A stretch of 6,423 nt of DNA from Bacteroidales bacterium (lineage in GTDB: Bacteria; Bacteroidota; Bacteroidia; Bacteroidales; NBLH01), in assembly GCA_027083715.1 (NCBI GenBank), contig JALWNR010000172.1, positions 1 to 6,423 on the forward strand, read 5' to 3'. The translations under genes were made by a program, and so were the position numbers. A model generated the notes under the pieces. That model had not been told where the DNA came from and did no database searches. It saw only the letters and a program-made list of their open reading frames with translations. Below are positions 1 through 6,333 of this stretch, piece after piece; position 1 is the stretch's first letter; every line of letters starts with the position of its first letter.

Positions 1-35
1 GAATATTGTATATTGAGTGTTGAATATTTAATGTT
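1..35. repeat. Degenerate heptamer tandem repeat, consensus GAATATT
   Basis: The first 35 bases divide into five 7-base units without gaps: gaatatt, gtatatt, gagtgtt, gaatatt, taatgtt. Units one and four are identical and the others differ at two or three positions. The repeat begins at the window edge, so it may extend further left. It lies upstream of the promoter candidate at 79-86 and codes for nothing visible. Its role is unknown; it may simply be low-complexity intergenic filler. Confidence 0.5.
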
Positions 36-78
36 TATCAAATTAATGGTAAAACTTTATATTTATTGATTTACCCAC

Positions 79-86
79 TAACTTTG
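79..86 (+). promoter_or_regulatory. Candidate Bacteroidota -7 promoter element (taactttg)
   Basis: The octamer taactttg is an exact match to the TAnnTTTG -7 element used by the primary sigma factor of Bacteroidota. It lies 60 bases before the ATG at 147, which would give a leader of roughly 50-55 nt. There is no clear TTTG-type -33 element at the expected distance, only a short T run at 56-58. In AT-rich DNA such an octamer can occur by chance, so this is a position-supported guess. Confidence 0.45.
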
Positions 87-146
87 CAGTAGTACCATAA
101 ATGATTAATTTTATAGCTTTAAGTTTTTATCCTAAAACTAACCATT

Positions 147-785
147 ATGAATGAATTTACAACTTTTACACAGCAGGCTTTAAAAAATTTGCGCGACCCT
201 TCCCTGTTGCAATGGTATGTTATTCCTCTGCTGGCTCTTACCTTTTATATCTATGCGCAAGAAACGGAGCGAAAAAATTGGAACCTGATTTTTGCCGGTC
301 TTGCATTTTGGGGTATGGACTGGATTAATGAAATTATTAATTCACTGATTTTACACTTTACAGGATATGCTGCATTGTGGACAGCTCCGGGAAAAACGGC
401 TTACCTCATTTTAATCGGTTTGAATATTGAAATTGCTTTTATGTTTTCGATAGCCGGAATTGTATGGGCAAAACTATTGCCGGAAGATAAAAATTTGAAA
501 ATATTGGGTATCAATAACCGATGGTTTATTGCTATTGTCGGCTCTGTATTTTCCGTTTTTATTGAGGTATTACTCAACCTTGCAGATATGCTTACCTGGG
601 AATACAGTTGGTGGAACATCAAAGCACCCTGGCTGATTATAGTTTTTGGTTACATGACTTTCTTTTGGGTGGCATTTTGGGTGTATGATATGAAAACCAT
701 CAAGCAAAAAATTAGTACGGTAGCTACAATTTATACCATTGTGATTGTGAGCGCAATTATTTTTGGCAGTCTGGGCTGGATTTGA
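147..785 (+). CDS. Multi-pass integral membrane protein of unknown function
   Basis: I do not recognise the family of this 212-residue protein. It shows about six hydrophobic segments, near residues 22-38, 46-70, 85-108, 126-148, 161-180 and 191-211, and no cleavable signal peptide, so it is predicted to sit in the inner membrane. Several acidic or amide residues fall inside or at the edge of helices: D58 and E62 in helix 2, E95 in helix 3, and E140, N144 and D147 in helix 4. A Trp-rich stretch (W151, W155, W156) follows helix 4. Buried charges like these suggest an active site or ligand/ion binding rather than a plain anchor; this is inference. The small multi-pass layout loosely recalls carotenoid-type cyclases and hydratases, but I cannot support that assignment. 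The ATG at 147 follows an A-rich leader without a Shine-Dalgarno sequence. The gene is monocistronic in this window and converges with the flavin reductase gene. Confidence 0.85.
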   Translation: MNEFTTFTQQALKNLRDPSLLQWYVIPLLALTFYIYAQETERKNWNLIFAGLAFWGMDWINEIINSLILHFTGYAALWTAPGKTAYLILIGLNIEIAFMFSIAGIVWAKLLPEDKNLKILGINNRWFIAIVGSVFSVFIEVLLNLADMLTWEYSWWNIKAPWLIIVFGYMTFFWVAFWVYDMKTIKQKISTVATIYTIVIVSAIIFGSLGWI

Positions 786-791
786 AAAAAA

Positions 792-1385
792 TCATCCTTT
801 TTTCTTCTTCCGCCAACGATTTTTTTTATTTACCGAAAAACCAAATTTGCCGATTTCCGTACCTTGTTTATAGTAAAAACCGTGTGCATAGGAAATTAAG
901 CCTGCACTGCTTAGTTTAAAAGCACCGGTTTCTTTATCAATCAAAGCTTCATCGGCATTTACAGCAACCACTTCGGCAAGAAACATGTGGTGTGTTCCGA
1001 GCGGGATAATTTGTTTTACTTTGCATTCGATATTCAACGGAGATTCTTTAATCAATGGTGCTTTTACCTTTTGAGCTTTTTCGGTATGCAGTTTCATTTC
1101 TTTAAATTTGTCAAAATCTTTGCCCGATTTTACGCCACACCAATCCGTTGCATGAGCTAAATCCTTGGTGGTCAGGTTAATGACAAATTCCATATTGCGT
1201 TTCAGTATATCATACGAGTGTCTGCCCGGACGTACCGAAATATAGCACATTGGCGGGTCGCTGTTGATGGTGCCTGTCCATGAAATAGTGATGATATTAT
1301 ATTCTTCGGGTGTACTACCCATACTTACCATAACGGCAGGTAAAGGGTAAAGTACGGTTCCGGGTTTCCATGCTATTTTGCTCAT
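792..1385 (-). CDS. Flavin reductase family protein (flavoredoxin-like, FMN-binding)
   Basis: This 197-residue protein resembles the flavin reductase-like, FMN-binding split-barrel family that includes flavoredoxins. The family binds FMN and either reduces free flavin with NAD(P)H or passes electrons to partner proteins in the cytoplasm. Seen in the sequence: an N-terminal P-x-P-A-V-M-V strand (14-20); the FMN-phosphate-type segment TISWTGTINSDPP (33-45); VRPGRHSYDIL (51-61); a NLTT turn (70-73); and the WCGVKSGKDFDKF motif (82-94), which is characteristic of the flavoredoxin branch. GTHHMFLAEVVAV (130-142) matches the conserved 'H-x-hydrophobic-GEV' strand. Length is normal for the family. 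The C-terminus is unusual: 9 of the last 11 residues before the final Gly are Lys, Arg or Asn, including a run of four lysines. The ATG at 1385 is well placed and has no Shine-Dalgarno sequence. It lies 89 bp downstream of relA on the same strand. The true electron donor and acceptor cannot be told from sequence. Confidence 0.88.
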   Translation of the reverse strand: MSKIAWKPGTVLYPLPAVMVSMGSTPEEYNIITISWTGTINSDPPMCYISVRPGRHSYDILKRNMEFVINLTTKDLAHATDWCGVKSGKDFDKFKEMKLHTEKAQKVKAPLIKESPLNIECKVKQIIPLGTHHMFLAEVVAVNADEALIDKETGAFKLSSAGLISYAHGFYYKQGTEIGKFGFSVNKKNRWRKKKKG

Positions 1386-1474
1386 ATTACAATTAATTAG
1401 TTATTGGATAATTAACTATTAGACAATTAGTTACTGGATTAATTTCTAATCTCCAATTATCTAAATATCCAAAA
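1386..1474. repeat. AT-rich spacer with 30-bp-offset direct repeat
   Basis: This intergenic stretch separates the relA stop from the flavin reductase start. It contains aattagttattgga at 1395-1408 and aattagttactgga at 1425-1438, identical except for one base, with start points exactly 30 bp apart. Related sequence in the opposite sense (ccaattatcta, 1453-1463) follows. Only weak AT hairpins can be drawn, such as tagtta against taacta around 1398-1419. It would form the leader of the flavin reductase mRNA. Function is unknown; it may be degenerate intergenic repeat sequence. Confidence 0.5.
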
Positions 1475-1477
1475 TTA
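1470..1477 (-). promoter_or_regulatory. Candidate -7 element for the flavin reductase gene
   Basis: Read on the minus strand, this octamer is taattttg, an exact TAnnTTTG match that overlaps the relA stop codon. It would start the flavin reductase transcript about 75-80 nt before its ATG. I see no supporting -33 element and the surroundings are very AT-rich, so read-through from relA is an equally good explanation. Confidence 0.25.
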
Positions 1478-3631
1478 TTTTACCTTTCTTTTTACTTCGT
1501 AAACATCTTCAATTTTTTTCAGTCGGTCAATTAAATTGTTCAATTGTTTTGAGTTATTAACCGATGTTATGATAACTCCTTCAAACAGGTTATCTTTTCG
1601 CGGATGAATAGTAATAGCCCGTAAATTTAATTTAAATTCTTTAGCAATTATTTGCGTAATGGTATTAATCATCCCTACTTTATCTTTTCCGCTGATAAAT
1701 AATTGCACATTAAATTCACCCGTTTCTCGCTCTGTATTCCATTTTGCTTCTACAATCCGGTATGGAAACCGTGTAAACATATCCTTGGCATTCGGACATG
1801 TTTTTTTATGAATTTTTGTACCTTTACTTACAGTAACAAAACCAAAAATTTCATCTCCAGGTATTGGATTACAACATTTTGCCAAATGATAATCAATGGT
1901 TTGAAGACTATTTTCTATTATCAGAAAATCATCAGAACGAGTAGGGTTTACCGCTTTACTAAAAATACGTAATTCACTTTCACTTTCATGTTTCTCTTCG
2001 TGTTCTTTTTCAGATATTTCGACAAAAGCCTTTTTTATTTTATGAATATCCAGCTTACCTTCGCCTACTGCCTGATAAAAATCAAGTGTTGATTTAAAGC
2101 CGAAATAATTTACTAATTGATTGATATTTATATCATTAAAACCAATTTTTAGCTGAGCTAATTTCTGCTTCACAGCTTCTTTGCCAAAATCTAAGTCTTT
2201 ATAAGCTTCAGCTTTGATTACTCTTTTTATTTTGGCTCTTGCACGTGGACTTTTTACGATCTCCAACCATTCGTACTTTGGTTTTTGATTTTTTGAAGTC
2301 AAAACTTTTACTTCATCACCATTTTTTAATACATGACGAATATTCTCAATTCTTCCGTTTACAATGGCTCCGGTACATTTTTCACCAATGCTTGTGTGTA
2401 TTGAAAATGCAAAATCAAGTACGGTATGTCCTCTATGCAGTCTTTTTAAATCACCATCAGGTGTAAAAACAAAAATTTCATCGGTATAAAGCTTTGCTTT
2501 ATCTTCATTATTTTCCTGCTGAAAAGATTTTTCAGGTTTTTCAAGAACCTCTCTGATTTTTCCCAACCAGTCAGATTTTCCCTGCCCGGCTTTGTTTTCT
2601 TTGTATTTCCAGTGAGCTGCCTGTCCTTTTTCTGCAATTTCGTCCATTCGGCGTGTCCGTATTTGCACTTCCACCCATTTTTCTTCGGGTCCAATAACCG
2701 TAGTATGCAAGGATTCGTAACCACTTGCTTTGGGTGCCGATATCCAGTCTCGCAAACGGCGTGGATTTGGAATGTATTTGTCGGTAATAATTGAATAAAC
2801 TTGCCAGCATTTTGCTTTTTCTTGCGATAAATCAGTATCAATAATCACACGGATGGCAAATTTATCATATACTTCGTCAAATTCAACACCTTGTTTTTTC
2901 ATTTTGTTCCATATTGAAAATATGGATTTTGGGCGACCTTTTATTTCACACTGAATATTTTGCTTTAACAGCTCTTCTTTCAGTGGTGCAATAAATTGTT
3001 CAATATAATTGTTTCGTGCAGCTTTTGTAGCTTCCAGTTTTTTGGCAATATCTTTATAAGTTTTCGTATGAAGATATTTCATCGAAAGGTCTTCCATTTC
3101 TGTTTTAATTGCATAAAGCCCTAAACGATGAGCAATTGGTGCATACAAAACAGATATTTCGGAAGCCGTTTTAATTTGTTCCTGAGTGTTACTGTCCTTT
3201 AAATTTCGTAAACGAAAAAGCATTTCTGCCAGCTTGATTAAAATTGAGCGAACATCAGTAGAAATAGTTAAAAGTAAATTGATGAATTTTTCTGTTTGAA
3301 TACTCAATTTATCCAGTTGAATAACCGGTATTTTGATAAGTCCCGAAACAATTTTTTCAACTTCCTCTCCAAAAAAAAGCCCTATTTCTTCATCATTATA
3401 ATGTTCATTATCAGAAAAAACATATACGAAAGTAGAAATTATGGCAATTCTGCCCAGATTAATTTCCCATACACTTATTTTTGCTAGTTCAATGGCTCGA
3501 TTTAATTTGTTTTGTTCAATATTTGTTTCACTTCCGTAGATTTGAATTAAATATCTCCACAAAGAGGAAAAGTCATCTTCGTTAAAATTGGGATGAAGTT
3601 TTTTTAAAGTATTTAAAATTTGTTGTTGCAT
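1475..3631 (-). CDS. relA: Long RelA/SpoT homologue: (p)ppGpp synthetase with degenerate HD hydrolase domain
   Basis: This 718-residue protein (numbered from the ATG at 3631) makes (p)ppGpp from ATP and GDP/GTP in the stringent response. Domain order is: degenerate HD hydrolase domain (about 40-150), synthetase (about 230-345), TGS (384-445), helical region, zinc-finger (581-625) and ACT (639-716). The synthetase retains GRPKS with R233 and K235, K243, catalytic D256 in YDKFAIRV, the RLRD motif (292-295), guanine-stacking Y305 in SGYESLHT, and E321 in EVQIRT. TGS H412 is present, as expected for contact with the tRNA CCA end. C586, C587, H608 and C612 match the spacing of the zinc ligands of E. 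coli RelA. In the HD domain, by gap-free alignment to Streptococcus Rel, the metal ligands H53, H77, D78 and D144 become A46, Y70, V71 and E136, and N148 becomes R140, so hydrolysis is expected to be lost. The frame can be extended to a TTG at 3661 (728 residues), but a -7 promoter match overlaps that codon, so I prefer the ATG. It is transcribed divergently from the receptor gene. Confidence 0.95.
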   Translation of the reverse strand: MQQQILNTLKKLHPNFNEDDFSSLWRYLIQIYGSETNIEQNKLNRAIELAKISVWEINLGRIAIISTFVYVFSDNEHYNDEEIGLFFGEEVEKIVSGLIKIPVIQLDKLSIQTEKFINLLLTISTDVRSILIKLAEMLFRLRNLKDSNTQEQIKTASEISVLYAPIAHRLGLYAIKTEMEDLSMKYLHTKTYKDIAKKLEATKAARNNYIEQFIAPLKEELLKQNIQCEIKGRPKSIFSIWNKMKKQGVEFDEVYDKFAIRVIIDTDLSQEKAKCWQVYSIITDKYIPNPRRLRDWISAPKASGYESLHTTVIGPEEKWVEVQIRTRRMDEIAEKGQAAHWKYKENKAGQGKSDWLGKIREVLEKPEKSFQQENNEDKAKLYTDEIFVFTPDGDLKRLHRGHTVLDFAFSIHTSIGEKCTGAIVNGRIENIRHVLKNGDEVKVLTSKNQKPKYEWLEIVKSPRARAKIKRVIKAEAYKDLDFGKEAVKQKLAQLKIGFNDININQLVNYFGFKSTLDFYQAVGEGKLDIHKIKKAFVEISEKEHEEKHESESELRIFSKAVNPTRSDDFLIIENSLQTIDYHLAKCCNPIPGDEIFGFVTVSKGTKIHKKTCPNAKDMFTRFPYRIVEAKWNTERETGEFNVQLFISGKDKVGMINTITQIIAKEFKLNLRAITIHPRKDNLFEGVIITSVNNSKQLNNLIDRLKKIEDVYEVKRKVK

Positions 3632-3658
3632 GGCTTTTTCAAGCTTTTTTATCTGCTG

Positions 3659-3666
3659 CAAAAATA
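3659..3666 (-). promoter_or_regulatory. Candidate -7 element for relA (tatttttg)
   Basis: On the minus strand this octamer reads tatttttg, an exact match to TAnnTTTG. It would place the transcription start around 3650-3655, some 20-25 nt before the ATG at 3631 and downstream of the alternative TTG codon at 3659-3661. No clear -33 element is visible, only a T-rich run on the minus strand opposite 3682-3690. If the element is real, the TTG cannot be the start codon for this transcript. Confidence 0.4.
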
Positions 3667-3800
3667 CATTTTATCTTACAAGAAAAAAAATATTCGTTTG
3701 GGCGCAAGTTTTATCAACTTAGGGTGTCTTATTATGAAGTAAGAATACTATACTTTGATAAACAGTTGAAAATTGATGAATTAAAATTTAAAATTAAATT
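3667..3800. promoter_or_regulatory. Divergent promoter region between relA and the outer-membrane receptor
   Basis: This gene-free stretch must carry the upstream control sequences of both divergent genes. For the receptor on the plus strand there are only imperfect -7 candidates: ttcgtttg at 3693-3700 (one mismatch to TAnnTTTG) and tatactttg at 3749-3757 (spacing off by one base). The last 35 bases before the ATG at 3801 are almost pure A/T with an approximate 7-base period, a typical Shine-Dalgarno-less leader. I see no riboswitch, attenuator or palindromic operator of convincing length. Confidence 0.4.
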
Positions 3801-6278
3801 ATGAAAATATTAAGATTTTTGGGGATAATCTTTTTTGTTGCTTTGGGTTTAAATGTTTTGGCTCAGCAACATCCAGAAGGAAGCGGGAAGCGCGAAATAC
3901 CTGCCAACGGAGTATTAAGCGGAACAGTATTTGACGGAGACGGAACGGCTGTTGAATATGCTACCGTATCCATCTTTTCATTGCATGATAATAAGCTGGT
4001 TACGGGAGGAATTACCGATGCAAAAGGACATTTTAGAATAGATAAAATCAGACTCGGAGCTTATGCAATGCACATCAAATTTATCGGGTTTAATACCAAA
4101 ATAATAAAACCGATTTACTTATTCCCGAAAGGAAGAGGAAAAGGGCAAGGCATTGAGCAGGATTTGGGTAAAATTGTACTGGAAACTTCTTCTGTAGAGA
4201 TGGAGGAGGTAAATGTAGTTGCAGATAAAGCTCATGTTCAATATAAGATTGATAAAAAAGTAGTAAATGTGAGTCAGGATATGAACTCTGCCGGAGGAAC
4301 CGCAGTAGATATTTTGGAAAATACTCCTTCGATTAATGTAGATATTGACGGGAATGTGGAATTACGCGGAAGTACTAATTTTACAGTATTGATTGACGGA
4401 AAACCAACAGTTTTGGAGGCAAGCGATGTTTTGCAGCAAATACCCGCAAATTCTATTGAAAATATTGAAATTATTACCAATCCATCTGCTAAATTTGATC
4501 CTGATGGTGCTGCGGGCATTATAAATATCATCATGAAAAAGAAAAGAGCAGCCGGTTTTAATGGTGTGATAAACCTTTCTGCCGGAACACAAAGTCGTTA
4601 TAAAGGAAATGCATTGCTAAACTATAAAACGGGAAAATTTAATTTTGTAGCCGGCATTGATTATCGTGATGAAATGCGCTACGGTACAAGTATGCAGAAT
4701 AGAATAACCTATTATCCTGATACCAACTATTTTATGAATTATTCAGGAGACAGGAATATGAACATATACGGACTGGGTTTTCAGGGAGGAGTGGATTATT
4801 ATATCAATGATAATAATACAATTAGCCTTTCTGGGAGGTATGGAAACAGAGAGTTTGAGCGACTTTCGGATTTATATTATCATGAATGGACAACGCCGGC
4901 AAACACGGATGACTATTATTTACGCGATAATGCTATCGGGTATTCGGGTACGGCATATAATATTGATTTAACCTATACACTGAAACTAAAAAAACCGAAT
5001 CAGAAATTTGAGGCATTGTTATACTACTCCAACTGGGACGGTTCACGAATTGATCATCAAGACAAGTACCTCACTGATGAGCTGGGAATTATAATAGATA
5101 ATAATCCTGAAAAACGTAAAGCTGACGAAATAAATCCGCGTGAAAGTTATCGTTTACAATTAGATTACACATCACCTGTCGGAGTAAAGGGAATAATTGA
5201 AGCAGGCTACGCCGGAAGATTGGATTACAGTAACTCTGATTATGTGTACAGTTATGACTCATTGGGTATTTGGGTAATTGATGATGAAAGAACCAATTCG
5301 GCAGAATACTCTCGAAATATTCAGGCAGTTTACGGAACTTTTGCCAATAAAGCTCTGGGGTTTGATTATAAGCTGGGTTTACGCATAGAATACACAGACA
5401 GGATTATTGATCAATATACTACTAACGAAAAATATCCGGTAAACCGCTTTGATTATTTTCCGAGCGCTTATATTACCAAAGAACTTAATGAAAAACAGCA
5501 AATTCAGCTAAGTTACAGCCGCCGTATTAATCGTCCGCGCGGTAGAAACCTTAATCCGTTTCCCGATTATTCCGATCCCTTAAATATTCGTGTTGGAAAC
5601 CCTGCGTTGGAACCTGAGTATGTAGATTCTTACGAGTTAAACTTTCAAAATCGGTTTAAAAAATCCTTTGTTTCTGTTGAAGCTTTTTATCGCCGGACTA
5701 ATAATCTAATGACACGGGTCAGAGTGTTGGGTGAGGATAATGTGATTTATAGTACTTACGACAATTTAAATTATGATAATTCGTTGGGTGCTGAGTTTGT
5801 GGCGAACCTTAATTTAGTAAAGTGGTGGCGGTTAAATGGTAGTCTTTCAAGTTACTACTATTCAATAATTGGTGAGATTGACGGTGAAAGTATTTCAGAA
5901 GAATCATTCAACTGGCGTTTGCGTTTAAATAATACATTTTCCTTTAAAACCAATACTCGGATACAATTAACAGGCTTTTATACAGCTGCTTCTGCTACAG
6001 CACAAGGAACCCGCGGAGCATTTTATTTTGCAAGTTTAGCAGTGAGACAAGATTTGTTTAAAAAGAAACTAAGTATTACTGCCCAGCTTAAAGATATTTT
6101 CAATACTATGGGACATAATTTTTTGAGTGAAACAGCTGATTTTTATACTTATTCTGAATTTACCCGACAGGGACAGGTATTATTACTGTCGCTTACGTAC
6201 AGGATTAACAATTATAAAGACAAGCGCAATAAAGACAGAGGCAGTGATGACTTTGGCGGAGATATGGAAATGGAATAG
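3801..6278 (+). CDS. TonB-dependent-receptor-like outer membrane beta-barrel protein
   Basis: This 825-residue protein belongs to the Bacteroidota outer-membrane beta-barrel family related to TonB-dependent receptors. It should lie in the outer membrane and take up, or bind, an unknown ligand. A signal peptide covers residues 1-21, with likely cleavage after LNVLA and before QQ. A carboxypeptidase-regulatory-like (Ig-fold) domain follows at about 37-128 (LSGTVFDGDG, ATVSIF, GITDAKGHFRI). EEVNVVA at 135-141 resembles a TonB-box region. The plug domain spans about 144-247, with DILENTPSINVDIDGNV, LRGSTNFTVLIDGKP and NPSAKFDPDGAAGIINI. The barrel runs from about 252 to 803 in alternating aromatic strands. 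The signature SYSRRINRPRGRNLNPF (571-587) and VGNPALEPEYVDSYEL (598-613) is typical of the family. The last strand VLLLSLTYRI (793-802) is followed by a charged tail ending in DDFGGDMEME. No SusD-like partner lies in this window, so a glycan-uptake (Sus-type) role is not supported. The ATG follows an A/T-rich leader. The gene is monocistronic and terminated at 6301-6333. The substrate is unknown. Confidence 0.93.
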   Translation: MKILRFLGIIFFVALGLNVLAQQHPEGSGKREIPANGVLSGTVFDGDGTAVEYATVSIFSLHDNKLVTGGITDAKGHFRIDKIRLGAYAMHIKFIGFNTKIIKPIYLFPKGRGKGQGIEQDLGKIVLETSSVEMEEVNVVADKAHVQYKIDKKVVNVSQDMNSAGGTAVDILENTPSINVDIDGNVELRGSTNFTVLIDGKPTVLEASDVLQQIPANSIENIEIITNPSAKFDPDGAAGIINIIMKKKRAAGFNGVINLSAGTQSRYKGNALLNYKTGKFNFVAGIDYRDEMRYGTSMQNRITYYPDTNYFMNYSGDRNMNIYGLGFQGGVDYYINDNNTISLSGRYGNREFERLSDLYYHEWTTPANTDDYYLRDNAIGYSGTAYNIDLTYTLKLKKPNQKFEALLYYSNWDGSRIDHQDKYLTDELGIIIDNNPEKRKADEINPRESYRLQLDYTSPVGVKGIIEAGYAGRLDYSNSDYVYSYDSLGIWVIDDERTNSAEYSRNIQAVYGTFANKALGFDYKLGLRIEYTDRIIDQYTTNEKYPVNRFDYFPSAYITKELNEKQQIQLSYSRRINRPRGRNLNPFPDYSDPLNIRVGNPALEPEYVDSYELNFQNRFKKSFVSVEAFYRRTNNLMTRVRVLGEDNVIYSTYDNLNYDNSLGAEFVANLNLVKWWRLNGSLSSYYYSIIGEIDGESISEESFNWRLRLNNTFSFKTNTRIQLTGFYTAASATAQGTRGAFYFASLAVRQDLFKKKLSITAQLKDIFNTMGHNFLSETADFYTYSEFTRQGQVLLLSLTYRINNYKDKRNKDRGSDDFGGDMEME

Positions 6279-6300
6279 ATATTTAAGGTATCGGTTAATG

Positions 6301-6333
6301 AAAAAGGAGCATCTAGCTCCTTTTTGTGTTTTT
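6301..6333 (+). terminator. Intrinsic terminator of the receptor gene
   Basis: A perfect 10-bp stem, aaaaaggagc (6301-6310) against gctccttttt (6316-6325), encloses a 5-base loop (atcta) and runs into the T-rich tail tttttgtgttttt. It begins 22 bases after the receptor stop codon. Because A and T runs flank the GC core it could also work on the minus strand for a gene entering from the right. Confidence 0.9.

Noticed and set aside
784..804. Possible bidirectional terminator between the convergent genes (a g-aaaaaa stem against tttttt-c with a 7-base loop)
   Set aside because: The stem is 7 bp with only one G-C pair, and both arms are simple A and T runs partly inside the coding ends. It is too weak to call.
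1703..1972. Plus-strand open frame of 89 residues antisense to relA
   Set aside because: Its Cys/Phe-rich translation is what antisense reading of this region gives; no leader or family match is seen.
2446..2841. 131-residue minus-strand open frame
   Set aside because: It lies wholly inside relA in another frame, has no recognisable domain, and the relA frame carries conserved synthetase motifs over the same bases.
4274..4592. Two minus-strand open frames antisense to the receptor plug domain
   Set aside because: They overlap conserved plug-domain coding sequence and have no independent motifs, so they are shadows.
3801..6278. SusC-type glycan transporter within a polysaccharide utilisation locus
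   Set aside because: The protein is shorter than typical SusC (about 1000 residues), carries the RRINRP...NPF signature of the other beta-barrel family, and no SusD or glycan-degrading gene is adjacent.
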